From positions 21,321 through 85,320 of the forward strand of contig JAFVMW010000055.1 of assembly GCA_017506735.1 (NCBI GenBank): 64,000 nucleotides of DNA. The letters run 5' to 3'. This document shows positions 30,674 through 39,069 of the stretch, piece by piece. This DNA is from Oscillospiraceae bacterium (GTDB lineage: Bacteria > Bacillota > Clostridia > Oscillospirales > Oscillospiraceae). Under the pieces are notes generated by a model. That model was not told where the DNA came from. It was given only the letters and a program-made list of their open reading frames with translations, and did no database searches. The position numbers and the translations under genes are program-made. Position 1 is the first letter of the stretch. The number at the start of each line of letters is the position of its first letter.

Positions 30674-30710
30674 TATTACAAAACTACTTACATCAGAGGA
30701 GGTAACGAAT

Positions 30711-31370
30711 ATGATCGACATTACAACTTGGATGGAACACTTCCTGCAGAAACTGAATGAAACGTTCGCAAACCGCGTTTGGTTTGTCGGTTTGCAGGGC
30801 AGTTACGGCCGGGGTGAGGCAACCGAATCCAGCGACATCGATATCGTGGTCATTCTGGACGAACTGTCCGCAGCGGACATCCAGGCCTACCATGATATGC
30901 TGAATCCCCTTCCCCACAGGGAATTGATCTGCGGCTTCCTTTCCGGTAAGGCAGAAATCATGAATTGGGAGCCCTCTGACCTGTTCCAGTTCTGCCATGA
31001 CACCACGCCGATCAAAGGCAGCCTTTCGGAAGTGATGGCTGTGATCGACGAATGTGCAGTGAACCGGGCGATCAAAATCGGCGTCTGCAACATTTTCCAC
31101 GGATGCGTACACAATATGCTGTACGAAAAGAGCGAAGAGATCCTGCGCGGATTGTATAAATCCGCTTCCTTCGTCGTGCAGGCAATCGCATTCAAGCAAA
31201 CAGGAAACTACATCAGCCGTCAAAAGGAATTGCTCAGCGTTGTATCTTCCGATGAACGGGTCATTGTCGAAACCTTTTTGCATTTGAAAAACGGCGGTTC
31301 CGCAGATTTCACCGCTATGTCCGAAACCCTGTTAGCCTGGTCCAAAAAATGGATCGCAGAGAGCCGTTAA
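30711..31370 (+). CDS. Nucleotidyltransferase domain protein
   Basis: A 219-residue protein. GSYGRGEATESSDIDIVV (30-47) is the catalytic GS-x10-DxD of the pol-beta nucleotidyltransferases (Asp42, Asp44). The C-terminal half is helical, with no KNTase or HEPN motif that I recognise. Such stand-alone proteins include aminoglycoside-type adenylyltransferases and enzymes without a known substrate; the substrate is not predictable. AGGAGG lies 7 bases upstream. The esterase gene follows after 39 bases. Confidence 0.75.
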   Translation: MIDITTWMEHFLQKLNETFANRVWFVGLQGSYGRGEATESSDIDIVVILDELSAADIQAYHDMLNPLPHRELICGFLSGKAEIMNWEPSDLFQFCHDTTPIKGSLSEVMAVIDECAVNRAIKIGVCNIFHGCVHNMLYEKSEEILRGLYKSASFVVQAIAFKQTGNYISRQKELLSVVSSDERVIVETFLHLKNGGSADFTAMSETLLAWSKKWIAESR

Positions 31371-31409
31371 TCGGAATATCAAAATTAACCGGATCAGGAG
31401 GTCATTTCC

Positions 31410-32162
31410 ATGGCGGTATTCAAAGACATTTCCTACGGCGCGCCGAAGGAGCTTTTCCGGACGCTGGACATTTATCTGCCCCAGAAGGAGCATTTCGATG
31501 TATTTCTTTACTTCCACGGTGGCGGATTCGTATGCGGCGACAAGGCAGATGTGGGCCCCATTGCGGATTATCTGACCTCCAGAGGAATCGCTGTTGTCAG
31601 CGCCAACTACCGGATCGGCACCGGGGTTCGCTGGCCCGGATACATCCAGGATGCCGCCGCTGCCGTGGCCTGGGCGATGAAGCATCTGCCGGAATACGGT
31701 CAGTGCGGCAAATTCTATGTGGGCGGCAGTTCCGCCGGCGGATACTTAAGCATGATGTTGTGCTTTAATCGGCAGTATCTGGAGCCTTACGGCATTCATC
31801 CTACCGACATCGCAGGATATATCCATGACTCCGGGCAGCCAACCGCGCACTTCTCTGTGCTGGAGGCGAAGGGACTCCACCCGGACCGGATCATCGTTGA
31901 TGAGACCGCTCCCCTGTTTTATGTGGGCCTTGAGCCCCGGTACTCCCCCATGCTGATCCTCATCGCTGACCAGGACATTGGCAATCGCTACGAGCAAACC
32001 CTGCTTCTGGTTTCCACCCTGAAACAGTTCAAAATTCCTCCGGAGGACATTGTTCTGAAGGTAATGCACGGCCTGCATTGTCAGCACACCGGCGCATTGG
32101 ACGAAAATGGTGAAAGCATCACCGGCAGGCTCATTGACGAATTCATCCGTCAGCACCCATAA
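31410..32162 (+). CDS. Alpha/beta hydrolase (esterase-like)
   Basis: A 250-residue hydrolase. HGGG (36-39) gives the oxyanion hole, and GGSSAGG (about 110-116) holds the nucleophilic serine. A likely acid is in IADQDIGN, and the histidine near the end in MHGLHCQH. It belongs to the HSL/BD-FAE-type carboxylesterases. No signal peptide, so it is cytoplasmic. AGGAGG precedes the ATG, and a strong terminator follows. Substrate not known; probably a small ester or acylated sugar. Confidence 0.8.
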   Translation: MAVFKDISYGAPKELFRTLDIYLPQKEHFDVFLYFHGGGFVCGDKADVGPIADYLTSRGIAVVSANYRIGTGVRWPGYIQDAAAAVAWAMKHLPEYGQCGKFYVGGSSAGGYLSMMLCFNRQYLEPYGIHPTDIAGYIHDSGQPTAHFSVLEAKGLHPDRIIVDETAPLFYVGLEPRYSPMLILIADQDIGNRYEQTLLLVSTLKQFKIPPEDIVLKVMHGLHCQHTGALDENGESITGRLIDEFIRQHP

Positions 32163-32170
32163 CTGTCGCA

Positions 32171-32205
32171 AAAGAGGTCATCCAGAGTTGGATGGCCTCT
32201 TTTTT
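32171..32205 (+). terminator. Terminator after the esterase gene
   Basis: Stem AGAGG..TCATCCA with TGGATG..CCTCT, loop GAGT, then six T on the plus strand. The A tract on the other side makes it bidirectional and it also closes the converging gene at 32211. Confidence 0.8.
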
Positions 32206-32210
32206 ATCGC

Positions 32211-33101
32211 TCAGAATTCTTCTCTGGCATCCAGCCAGGCGCAGAAGCCGAAATAGTTTTCCCGGAGCTTTTCGGGCAGCTCGTCCACCGGTACCTCCTC
32301 CACATAGGGGCACAGAATATGCTCATGCCAATGGCCGCCCCAATGCTGTTCATACGCCCTGCCTGTCAGCAGCTCCGTATCAAAGGGAATGATGTAGCAG
32401 AAATCCATTTCCTTTGCATGGTGGAAGTTCAGATGGACACCATACTTCACCGAGCCATCCGGCGCATACCAGCGCACCGGCGTCCGTTCCGGCAGGAAGG
32501 CCGGGAAGCTGACCTCGATGTTTGCCACGCAGGAGATGGCGCAATCGGAACAGTCATGTGGACAGGAGCCGTTTTCCGATTCATCACGAAGGCCGTCCAC
32601 AGAAACCAGAACCTTCCCGGCAGACAGGATGCATTCGCCCAGGCTGTCCTCCTGAAAGGGTTCCCCGGTGCGGAGGATGTGCCGTTTCTCAATCACATAC
32701 CGGGTTTGTTTCAGTTCGGAGGAAAAGTCATACTCCTGCCAGAAGCCGTCGATCATCTCCAGCGCGGCATCGAAGGTGGCGCACAGGTAGCGCTCCTCAT
32801 AGGCATCCGGCTCGTTCTTGATGCGCAGTTCATAGATCTCGCCTTCCCCGTTGCTCCGGAAGGCTTCCAGAGATCGGTTCTGCCAGTCAATACACCTTGC
32901 GGCATGAGCCGAAACAGAAGGTGCATAATCTTCCAGCAGCTTCAGCAGGCGCAGCCGTTCCTCAAAGGACGGCGCAAAGTGGAAGGCGATTCCAAGCAAA
33001 TCCACTTCCGTAAAGGTGTATTTCTTTTCTTCAATCGCATTTCTTAAACCGTCCGACCACAAGCAGGCCGTAATTTCCTTTTGCAGCTGTCGGGGCTCCA
33101 C
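32211..33101 (-). CDS. Uncharacterised protein with cysteine cluster
   Basis: A 296-residue protein beginning MEPRQLQKEITACLW. It has a cysteine cluster CPHDCSDCAISC near residue 195 and many aromatics in the C-terminal half (WGGHWHEHILC). No signal peptide or membrane helix. I do not recognise the family. The cluster could bind zinc or an iron-sulfur centre. It lies 18 bases after a second alpha/beta hydrolase gene and is probably co-transcribed with it from the promoter at 34133. Confidence 0.6.
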   Translation of the reverse strand: MEPRQLQKEITACLWSDGLRNAIEEKKYTFTEVDLLGIAFHFAPSFEERLRLLKLLEDYAPSVSAHAARCIDWQNRSLEAFRSNGEGEIYELRIKNEPDAYEERYLCATFDAALEMIDGFWQEYDFSSELKQTRYVIEKRHILRTGEPFQEDSLGECILSAGKVLVSVDGLRDESENGSCPHDCSDCAISCVANIEVSFPAFLPERTPVRWYAPDGSVKYGVHLNFHHAKEMDFCYIIPFDTELLTGRAYEQHWGGHWHEHILCPYVEEVPVDELPEKLRENYFGFCAWLDAREEF

Positions 33102-33119
33102 AGGTGCCCTCCTCTCTGT

Positions 33120-34103
33120 TTATGAATTCGGGATTTGCCGCAGGGCTTCATCGATCCGGTTGATCTGATCCGCAGGCATTTTGGCAAAGCCCAGAATGCC
33201 CCGAAGGGTCATCTTTTTGACCAGGTCACCCTGAAGCTGGGCAGTCAAAGGGCCCAGAACCGCCACTGCCTGCCGGTTCTCCAGCAGCAGACCCACAGTG
33301 CAGTCCACACTGAGGGCGGGATCGTTGTCTCCGGTGGTATAACGCGGACACAGGGGATCGGTCATTTTGCCGTCACCGAAGTCACCCAGCACATCCCGGA
33401 GGAAGCCGACGCTGTCGTCCACCCAGTCCGGCACCCGGTCGCAAAGGGGCGTATTCCGGTTATGCACCCCGGACACACCGGTGGAGAAGCCGTGGGGGCC
33501 GTAGGCATAAATATGGCTCTCAAAGCTGATCTTCGCATCGGCCAGGGCCCGGCAGAAATCCAGGCTGTTCTGCACGGGAACCACATCGTCAGAGCAGGTG
33601 GCAAAGACGAAGCAGGGTGGTGTCTTCTGATCCACACATTTGGTAGTATCCGGGGCGGTTGGGTTGCAGCCGGTCACGTCGGAACCTGCCACAGCGTAGC
33701 CCAGAATGGCTGCGTTGGGCCGTTCCTCTGCCAGGGTGGCGGCCGCTGCTGCCAGGTGTCCGCCGGCGGAGAAGCCAATGACTGCCACCTTATCCGGGTA
33801 CACATTCCAGTCCTCCCGGCTGCGGATCATCGTCAGGGCCTGCTCCACATCCTCCAGGGGATTGGGCCAGGCAGCGAATTTACCCACACTGTAATTCAGC
33901 ACAAAGGCCTGGTAGCCTGCTTTCAGAAAGGCAAAGGCCACCGGATCCGCCTCCCGGACGGAGCAGTACTGGTAGCCGCCGCCGGGCAGCACCAGAATGG
34001 CAGGGCGCTTGGGGATGTACTCAAACCTGCCTCCCACCGGCTGGATATAGGCAGTAAGGGTCACATTCCGATCCTGGTTCAAAACGATACATTCCTGCTG
34101 CAT
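33120..34103 (-). CDS. Alpha/beta hydrolase (dienelactone/esterase-like)
   Basis: A 327-residue protein. LPGGGYQYCSVREADP (about 39-54) has the oxyanion region and GFSAGGH (about 109-115) the nucleophile. A likely acid and histidine sit in CSDDVVP and GPHGFS. The C-terminal 60 residues form an additional domain (TLRGILGFAKMPADQI), with similarity to no family I recognise. It belongs to the BD-FAE/acetyl-xylan-esterase-type hydrolases. It lacks a signal peptide. Confidence 0.8.
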   Translation of the reverse strand: MQQECIVLNQDRNVTLTAYIQPVGGRFEYIPKRPAILVLPGGGYQYCSVREADPVAFAFLKAGYQAFVLNYSVGKFAAWPNPLEDVEQALTMIRSREDWNVYPDKVAVIGFSAGGHLAAAAATLAEERPNAAILGYAVAGSDVTGCNPTAPDTTKCVDQKTPPCFVFATCSDDVVPVQNSLDFCRALADAKISFESHIYAYGPHGFSTGVSGVHNRNTPLCDRVPDWVDDSVGFLRDVLGDFGDGKMTDPLCPRYTTGDNDPALSVDCTVGLLLENRQAVAVLGPLTAQLQGDLVKKMTLRGILGFAKMPADQINRIDEALRQIPNS

Positions 34104-34132
34104 AGTACAACATTCCTTTCCCTTTTTCTTTG

Positions 34133-34161
34133 ATTATACCCCCGTCCAGGGGGAAATGCAA
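34133..34161 (-). promoter_or_regulatory. Promoter of the minus-strand hydrolase operon
   Basis: Minus strand TTGCAT (34156-34161), 17 bases, TATAAT (34133-34138). The spacer itself contains the inverted repeat CCCCC..GGGGG, a possible operator. It is back to back with the promoter at 34166. Confidence 0.7.
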
Positions 34162-34165
34162 CTGC

Positions 34166-34194
34166 TTTACATTTGCTTTGCGCCGTGGTAGAAT
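34166..34194 (+). promoter_or_regulatory. Promoter of the pseudouridine synthase gene
   Basis: TTTACA (34166-34171), 17 bases, TAGAAT (34189-34194), 45 bases before the ATG at 34240. Confidence 0.65.
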
Positions 34195-34239
34195 GTAGAA
34201 AATGTTCATGCAAGCGATGATTACGCAGGGAGGGATACC

Positions 34240-34929
34240 ATGGATCAGTTTTCTGTTCTTCACATGGATCGTGATTTTCTTGTCTGTCTGAAGCCTGCCC
34301 GGGTCCGTTCCACAGATGAGCCAGGGGGTATGCCGGAGCTTTGCAGGGCCGCTTTGGGCAATCCCAAAGCCGATGTGCGCACCGTTCACAGGCTGGACCA
34401 GGTGGTATCCGGGCTGATGGTTCTGGCCCGGGGCGCCAGAGCCGCTTCCGAGCTGTCCCGTCAGATCCGGGAGGACGAATTCGGGAAAACCTATCTGGCG
34501 GTGGTTCACGGTGTGCCGGAAGCAGACAGCGGTACGCTGGTGGATCTGCTTCTGAGGAGCAAGCCGGAGCGAAAGACCTATGTGGTCACAGAACCCGGCA
34601 AGGGTGTCCAGGAGGCAGTGCTTGATTACGAGGTGCTGGCAACCGTCGGAGACTTCTCCATGGTTCGGATTGTGCTGCGTACCGGCAGAACCCATCAGAT
34701 CCGGTGCCAGTTTTCTTCCCGGAATCTGCCGCTGGTGGGCGACCGGAAATACAGTCTGAACGAGGACAACTGTGAAATCGCCCTGTGGTCCCACAAGCTG
34801 TCCTTTGCCCACCCAGCCACCGGAGAAAAACTGGAGTTCACTGCTCCCCCACCGGAGGAATACCCCTGGAATCTGTTCCCGGGCATCCACTGGGATTGTT
34901 GCGGCAGCGAAAGCACTGCCTCGGAATGA
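34240..34929 (+). CDS. RluA-family pseudouridine synthase
   Basis: A 229-residue enzyme. RTVHRLDQVVSGLM (47-60) contains the catalytic Asp53, and RTGRTHQIRCQF follows near 145-157; both are defining RluA motifs. It converts uridine to pseudouridine in rRNA or tRNA. It lacks an S4 domain and is short, as in the RluC/D-like single-domain members of Firmicutes; the target base is not predictable. A strong GC-rich hairpin follows the gene. Confidence 0.85.
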   Translation: MDQFSVLHMDRDFLVCLKPARVRSTDEPGGMPELCRAALGNPKADVRTVHRLDQVVSGLMVLARGARAASELSRQIREDEFGKTYLAVVHGVPEADSGTLVDLLLRSKPERKTYVVTEPGKGVQEAVLDYEVLATVGDFSMVRIVLRTGRTHQIRCQFSSRNLPLVGDRKYSLNEDNCEIALWSHKLSFAHPATGEKLEFTAPPPEEYPWNLFPGIHWDCCGSESTASE

Positions 34930-34939
34930 CACGATATTG

Positions 34940-34972
34940 AAAAAACAGCCGCGGCGACTTGCCGCGGCTGTT
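34940..34972 (-). terminator. Terminator between pseudouridine synthase and CD1247-type gene
   Basis: A perfect 12-bp stem (34944-34955 with 34961-34972) and a 5-base loop, with a T tract on the minus strand. It ends the minus-strand gene at 34989, and is likely to act in both directions. Confidence 0.8.
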
Positions 34973-34988
34973 GCTGTATGATTGGGGA

Positions 34989-35465
34989 TCAGAACTCCAG
35001 TTCTTCCTCGTCCTCGTCGTCGAAGGAGAACTCCAGGTTCTCACCGCACTGGGGGCAGGGAATGGAGCCGGACTCCAGGGTCTCCTCGTCGAAGTTGATC
35101 ACATGATTGCAGACGGGGCAGCAGACCTCATAGATGGTGGTTTCCTCGTCGCCGAAGTCGAAGCCCTCTTCCAGGTCATCCTCCTCGTCGTCCCAGAACT
35201 CCATATCGTCGTCCTCGTCCTCGTAGTCCTCATCATCCTCGTCCATGCTCATGATGAAGTCCTCGATGGCATCCAGATCGTCCTCGATCTCGTCCAGCTC
35301 GTCGGAGATGGCGATGGTGGTCTCCTGGACATCGCCCAGGGTCTTGGTCACGTCGCCCAGCAGCTCAACGATGGCAGCGATCATCTTGCCCTCGTCGGTC
35401 TCCTTGTTCAGGTTCATGCCATCCATCAGGCCCTTCAGGTATGCGGACTTTTCAGAAAGTGTCAT
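34989..35465 (-). CDS. CD1247-type acidic zinc-ribbon protein
   Basis: A 158-residue protein. Residues 1-60 (MTLSEKSAYLKGLMDGMNL...) form a helical domain found at the start of CD1247-type proteins of clostridia. Residues 65-105 are nearly all Asp and Glu. The C-terminal part has CPVC and CPQC, a zinc ribbon. The strong acidity suggests a role on nucleic-acid-bound or ribosomal partners; the function is not known. The leader holds an attenuator-like hairpin. Confidence 0.8.
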   Translation of the reverse strand: MTLSEKSAYLKGLMDGMNLNKETDEGKMIAAIVELLGDVTKTLGDVQETTIAISDELDEIEDDLDAIEDFIMSMDEDDEDYEDEDDDMEFWDDEEDDLEEGFDFGDEETTIYEVCCPVCNHVINFDEETLESGSIPCPQCGENLEFSFDDEDEEELEF

Positions 35466-35484
35466 AATAACATCCTCCTATTGG

Positions 35485-35515
35485 AAAAATGGGGACGATA
35501 GGTTATATCGTCCCC
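35485..35515 (-). terminator. Hairpin with T tract in the leader of the CD1247-type gene
   Basis: A perfect 10-bp stem (35491-35500 with 35506-35515) followed by ATTTTT on the minus strand and then the AGGAGG site. It would end or attenuate transcription just before the gene. The 236-base gap also holds ATTGAACA/TGTTCAAT arms (about 35593-35635). No start codon or known riboswitch is seen. Confidence 0.55.
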
Positions 35516-35699
35516 TGTTGGTTTGCGAAAACAGGAAGCACTGATGAAATCGGCAAGAGCAGGTGACGAGAGATTTTGTCACAGAGGAAGGAATTGAACA
35601 GGAAGGAATACTTTGTGTATTTCGAGTGTTCAATTCTGAACAGCCGGGACAAAAGATCCGTCAGCTGCCGCAGACGATTTATTCAGGGTTTCCGAAAGA

Positions 35700-36263
35700 T
35701 TAAGCCTTGGAACGGCCCAGGTACTCGCCGGTACGGGTGTCGATCTGGATCTTGTCGCCCTCGTTGATGAACAGAGGCACCTTGACATCAGCGCCGGTCT
35801 CAACGGTAGCGGGCTTGGTGACGTTGGTGGCAGTGTTGCCAGCGAAGCCGGGCTCGGTCTTGGTAACGACCAGGTCAACAAAGTTGGGGACTTCAACGCC
35901 GAAGACCTTGCCCTTGTAGCTCATAACGGTGCAGATGTCGTTCTCCTTGACAAACTTGAAGGAATCGTCCAGGTTGCTTGCATCGATGGGCTCCAGCTCG
36001 TAGGTCTCCTGGTCCATGAAGTAGTACAGCGCGCCGTCGTTGTAGGAGTACTCCATCTTCTTTCTCTCAATGAAAGCGGTGGGGAACTTGGCAGAGGGGT
36101 TCAGAGAAGTTTCGGTCACGCCGCCGGTGATGACGTTGCGCATCTTCACACGGACGAAAGCAGCGCCCTTGCCGGGCTTGACGTGCTGGAACTCGATGAC
36201 CTGCATAACCTTGCCGTCCATCTCAAAGGTAATGCCATTGCGAATATCGCCTGCAGAAATCAT
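35700..36263 (-). CDS. efp: Elongation factor P
   Basis: A 187-residue protein of normal length. The N-terminal KOW-like domain carries the loop KPGKGAAF, whose lysine (about 32) is the usual modification site. Two OB domains follow. EF-P enters the ribosomal E site and rescues stalling at polyproline. AGGAGG lies 8 bases before the ATG. No gene for a lysine-modifying EpmA enzyme is in view. It has its own promoter at 36329. Confidence 0.95.
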   Translation of the reverse strand: MISAGDIRNGITFEMDGKVMQVIEFQHVKPGKGAAFVRVKMRNVITGGVTETSLNPSAKFPTAFIERKKMEYSYNDGALYYFMDQETYELEPIDASNLDDSFKFVKENDICTVMSYKGKVFGVEVPNFVDLVVTKTEPGFAGNTATNVTKPATVETGADVKVPLFINEGDKIQIDTRTGEYLGRSKA

Positions 36264-36328
36264 AATTATATCCTCCTAAATGTTGTCCCATTGACTGGGA
36301 ATAATACATTACATAGTTGTACCCATAC

Positions 36329-36357
36329 ATTTTACCCTATCGCATCGCATTTTTCAA
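36329..36357 (-). promoter_or_regulatory. Promoter of efp
   Basis: Minus strand TTGAAA (36352-36357), 17 bases, TAAAAT (36329-36334), about 65 bases before the efp ATG. Confidence 0.7.
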
Positions 36358-36375
36358 GGGTAAATCCGAATTTTT

Positions 36376-37434
36376 TTACACAATGATCAAATTCTTGGGG
36401 CTGCCGGTCAGAATTTCGATGCCATTTTCCAGATACACGCAGGTATCCTCGATGCGGACGCCGAACTTGCCGGGCAGATAAATGCCGGGTTCCGCAGAAG
36501 CAACGGCACCTACGGGCATGGGCTCCGGATTCCGGGCGTTGGGATTGGGCGCCTCATGGATCTCCAGACCCAGGCTGTGGCCGTAGCCATGGCCGAAGTA
36601 TTCGCCGTAACCGGCATCGGTGATGACCTTCCGGGCAGCGGCATCCACATCCTGACCGGGAACGCCTGCCTTGGAAACCGCCAGACCGGCAAGCTGCGCT
36701 TCCAGGACGGTGTTGTATACCTTCTTCATCTCCTCGGTGGCGAAGCCAACAGCAACGGTACGGGTCATGTCGGAGCAGTAGCCCATATAGCTTGCACCGA
36801 AGTCCATGGTGACGAAGTCGCCTTCCTGGATGACACGCTCGCAGGCAACGCCGTGGGGCAGGCTGGTGTTGGGGCCGGAAACCACGATGGGCTCAAAGGC
36901 AAGGCCGGTGGCGCCGTTCTTGTACAGGCAGTAGATCAGCTCGGCCTGGAGCTCCAGCTCGGTCATGCCGGCCTTGATCCGGGTGACTACCTCAGCGAAG
37001 GCCTTGTCGGTAATGGCCTGGGCCTTGCGCATCAGCTCCAGCTCCCAGGCCTCTTTCACGCCCCGGAAGCCGTTGATTCTGGCAGTGTTGGGAACCAGCT
37101 TGACGTTCAGATTCTTCTCATAGCCCATCAGTTCAGCCACGGTCAGGTAGTTTTCCTCAAACCACAGCTCCTCCACGCCGAAGTCGGCGATGGCGTCATT
37201 GATGCGCTTGCAGTAGCCGAAGCCGGCGATGTCCAGAACCTCAAAGCCCTTCAGGCCGTTCTGGGCGGACTCGATGTAACGGGAGTCGGTGAAGTAGCGG
37301 CAGCCGTTTCTGGTGACCACGGCAACGCCCTCGGCGATGTCGAATTCCGCGCCGTAGTGACGGCTGTAGCGGCTGGTCAGCAGCAGGCCCTGGCTGTCAT
37401 TGATCAGGGACAGGTATTTTTCAAGATTCTTCAT
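36376..37434 (-). CDS. Xaa-Pro peptidase (M24 family)
   Basis: A 352-residue aminopeptidase. The N-terminal creatinase-like half (1-125) is followed by the pita-bread catalytic domain. Metal ligands: DFGASYMGYCSDMTRT (two Asp), HGYGHSLGLEIHE (His), EPGIY (Glu), and RIEDT (Glu). It removes N-terminal residues before proline from peptides in the cytoplasm and is typically encoded just upstream of efp, as it is here. Its ATG overlaps the YqeG stop by 4 bases. Confidence 0.9.
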   Translation of the reverse strand: MKNLEKYLSLINDSQGLLLTSRYSRHYGAEFDIAEGVAVVTRNGCRYFTDSRYIESAQNGLKGFEVLDIAGFGYCKRINDAIADFGVEELWFEENYLTVAELMGYEKNLNVKLVPNTARINGFRGVKEAWELELMRKAQAITDKAFAEVVTRIKAGMTELELQAELIYCLYKNGATGLAFEPIVVSGPNTSLPHGVACERVIQEGDFVTMDFGASYMGYCSDMTRTVAVGFATEEMKKVYNTVLEAQLAGLAVSKAGVPGQDVDAAARKVITDAGYGEYFGHGYGHSLGLEIHEAPNPNARNPEPMPVGAVASAEPGIYLPGKFGVRIEDTCVYLENGIEILTGSPKNLIIV

Positions 37435-37934
37435 TTGGTGATCCTCCTGTTTTCAGCGATAAAGATAAAAGGCAGTTCCAGCACGTGCCGTGCCTTCAGC
37501 CAGAAATTATGATTGTCGATGGCCTTGACCAGAATGGCCTTGCAGCCGGAGGAACGGGCACCCAGGGTATCGGTGTAGATCTGGTCACCGGCCAGGGCGC
37601 AGTCGGACGGGTTCAGGCCGTATCTCCGCAGGCATTCACGGATGCCCCTGTGAAAGGGCTTTTTGGCGTGGGTGATGCAGTCGATGCCGTATTTGGCGCA
37701 GAAGATTTTCACCCGGTCCCGTTTGGAATTGGACACCACGCAGATGGGGATCTCCCCTGCCGCCATGGTACGCAGCCAGGCCTCCATCTCCGGGGTGGGG
37801 TCGTTGGTGGTGTAGGGGACGATGGTGTTGTCAAAATCCAGCATCAGAAGCTTCACGCCGAGCTTGCGCAGCAGCTCCGGGGTCACATCGGTGAGGGCAT
37901 CCACCATCACCGTGGGCAGAAAGGAAAGGGACAT
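37431..37934 (-). CDS. yqeG: YqeG family HAD phosphatase
   Basis: A 167-residue HAD IIIA hydrolase. DFDNTIVPY (about 34-42) holds the nucleophile pattern DxDxT, VSNSKRD gives the motif II Ser/Thr, and AGDQIYTDTLGA gives motifs III-IV. The substrate is unknown; members include putative phosphatidylglycerol phosphatases. The ATG at 37934 follows GGAGG by 5 bases; an earlier in-frame codon is within that site. It is the first gene of the yqeG-peptidase unit. Confidence 0.85.
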   Translation of the reverse strand: MSLSFLPTVMVDALTDVTPELLRKLGVKLLMLDFDNTIVPYTTNDPTPEMEAWLRTMAAGEIPICVVSNSKRDRVKIFCAKYGIDCITHAKKPFHRGIRECLRRYGLNPSDCALAGDQIYTDTLGARSSGCKAILVKAIDNHNFWLKARHVLELPFIFIAENRRITK

Positions 37935-37966
37935 AACAGCCTCCAAATCACATCATAATTCACTTT

Positions 37967-37995
37967 ATTGTACCATAGCGACAGCGGTTTGTCCA
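37967..37995 (-). promoter_or_regulatory. Promoter of the yqeG-peptidase unit
   Basis: Minus strand TGGACA (37990-37995), 17 bases, TACAAT (37967-37972), 33 bases before the start codon. Confidence 0.65.
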
Positions 37996-38056
37996 TGGCA
38001 AAATAGCGCCTTCCTCCCCACTTAACTGAGCGGAAAGAAACCTTCCAGCCCCTCGA

Positions 38057-38085
38057 TTGTGTATCGCCCCGTTTCATGCTATCAT
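38057..38085 (+). promoter_or_regulatory. Promoter of the XRE gene
   Basis: TTGTGT (38057-38062), 17 bases, TATCAT (38080-38085). A partial palindrome TGATTGTTCAATGATC (38097-38112, reverse) lies between it and the ATG and may be an operator. Confidence 0.5.
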
Positions 38086-38130
38086 AAAGTCATCAAAGAT
38101 CATTGAACAATCATTTCTGGAGGAAGCAAA

Positions 38131-38658
38131 ATGAACATTGGAAAAAACATCCTTGAACTGCGCAAAGCAAAAAACGTTACGCAGGATGCCCTTGCCGCCG
38201 AGCTGGGCGTCACCGCCGCCGCTGTGTCCAAGTGGGAGAACGGCTATACCCTGCCGGATATTCTGATGCTGTGTGCCCTTGCGGACTATTTTGAGGTCAC
38301 AACGGATGAGCTGCTGGGCAGAAACGCAAAAACCATGGTGGCCGTCATCGCCGCCGAGACTCCCGATCTGGGAGAAGCTATCAAAACCTTGGTAAAGCAG
38401 TATGGCATCGTTACCCGGCGCATTGTCCACAGCTATCCGGAAGCAGTGGACGCGGTAAACAGCGATCTGTCCGTCACGCATCTTTTTGTCAGTCTGGATA
38501 AGCCGCTGAACGAAGAGCAGTACCGTGAAACCCGGGACAATATCCGCCAGATCGAAAGCAGAGCACCGGAACTGCAAAAGACACTGGATGGCTTTGAAAT
38601 CTATCTGAAGCATATGCCCGTTTACGATGAGCTTTGCGAGCGGAAGCATCTGACCTGA
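38131..38658 (+). CDS. XRE-family transcription regulator
   Basis: A 175-residue protein. Residues 1-65 are a classic XRE helix-turn-helix (NILELRKAKNVTQDALAAEL, then AAAVSKWENGYTLPD), followed by LADYFEVTTDELLG. The remaining 110 residues are helical and may bind a ligand. CTGGAGG precedes the ATG. A palindrome just upstream fits self-control. Its targets are not seen; the neighbours on the minus strand, yqeG and rpsU, have their own promoters. Confidence 0.85.
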   Translation: MNIGKNILELRKAKNVTQDALAAELGVTAAAVSKWENGYTLPDILMLCALADYFEVTTDELLGRNAKTMVAVIAAETPDLGEAIKTLVKQYGIVTRRIVHSYPEAVDAVNSDLSVTHLFVSLDKPLNEEQYRETRDNIRQIESRAPELQKTLDGFEIYLKHMPVYDELCERKHLT

Positions 38659-38674
38659 TCTGATCCCGATACGC

Positions 38675-38708
38675 AAAAAGACCCCCGACCGATTTGGTCG
38701 GGGGTCTT
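38675..38708 (-). terminator. Terminator shared by rpsU and the XRE gene
   Basis: A perfect 13-bp stem (38678-38690 with 38696-38708) with a GATTT loop. T tract on the minus strand for rpsU; it can also stop the converging XRE gene. Confidence 0.85.
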
Positions 38709-38732
38709 AGTGAGCATAAGTCAAGAGGGATA

Positions 38733-38915
38733 TTAGTAGAACTTTCTCTTGTTCTTACGGGCAGCCTCGGACTTCTGCTTACGCTTCAGGCTGGGGCTGA
38801 CGTAGTGCTCGCGCTTCTTAACTTCTGCAATAACGCCCTCCTTGGCGCAGCTACGCTTGAAACGGCGCAGTGCGGACTCCAGAGATTCGTTCTCCTTAAC
38901 GCGAATTTCAGACAT
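38733..38915 (-). CDS. rpsU: 30S ribosomal protein S21
   Basis: A 60-residue protein beginning [16 protein letters not shown], exactly the usual S21 length, with a basic C-terminus KNKRKFY. S21 binds the 3' domain of 16S rRNA and helps initiation. The ATG at 38915 follows GGAGGG by 8 bases; the longer frame upstream is not needed. Its promoter is at 38986, and a strong terminator follows. Confidence 0.95.
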   Translation of the reverse strand: MSEIRVKENESLESALRRFKRSCAKEGVIAEVKKREHYVSPSLKRKQKSEAARKNKRKFY

Positions 38916-38985
38916 GGTTTTCCCTCCCTCCGATGGCATCCGGCTAGATCCAGGATGCGTTCAGGGCCTATCATTAGGCTTGACT

Positions 38986-39014
38986 ATTATAGACTGGAAA
39001 CGTCGATTTGTCAA
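38986..39014 (-). promoter_or_regulatory. Promoter of rpsU
   Basis: Minus strand TTGACA (39009-39014), 17 bases, TATAAT (38986-38991): both hexamers perfect, as expected for a ribosomal gene. Confidence 0.85.
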
Positions 39015-39069
39015 GAATTATTTTGAAAAACTTTCTCAATCATCAAGCCTCCCCTCAAGGGGAGCCGGA

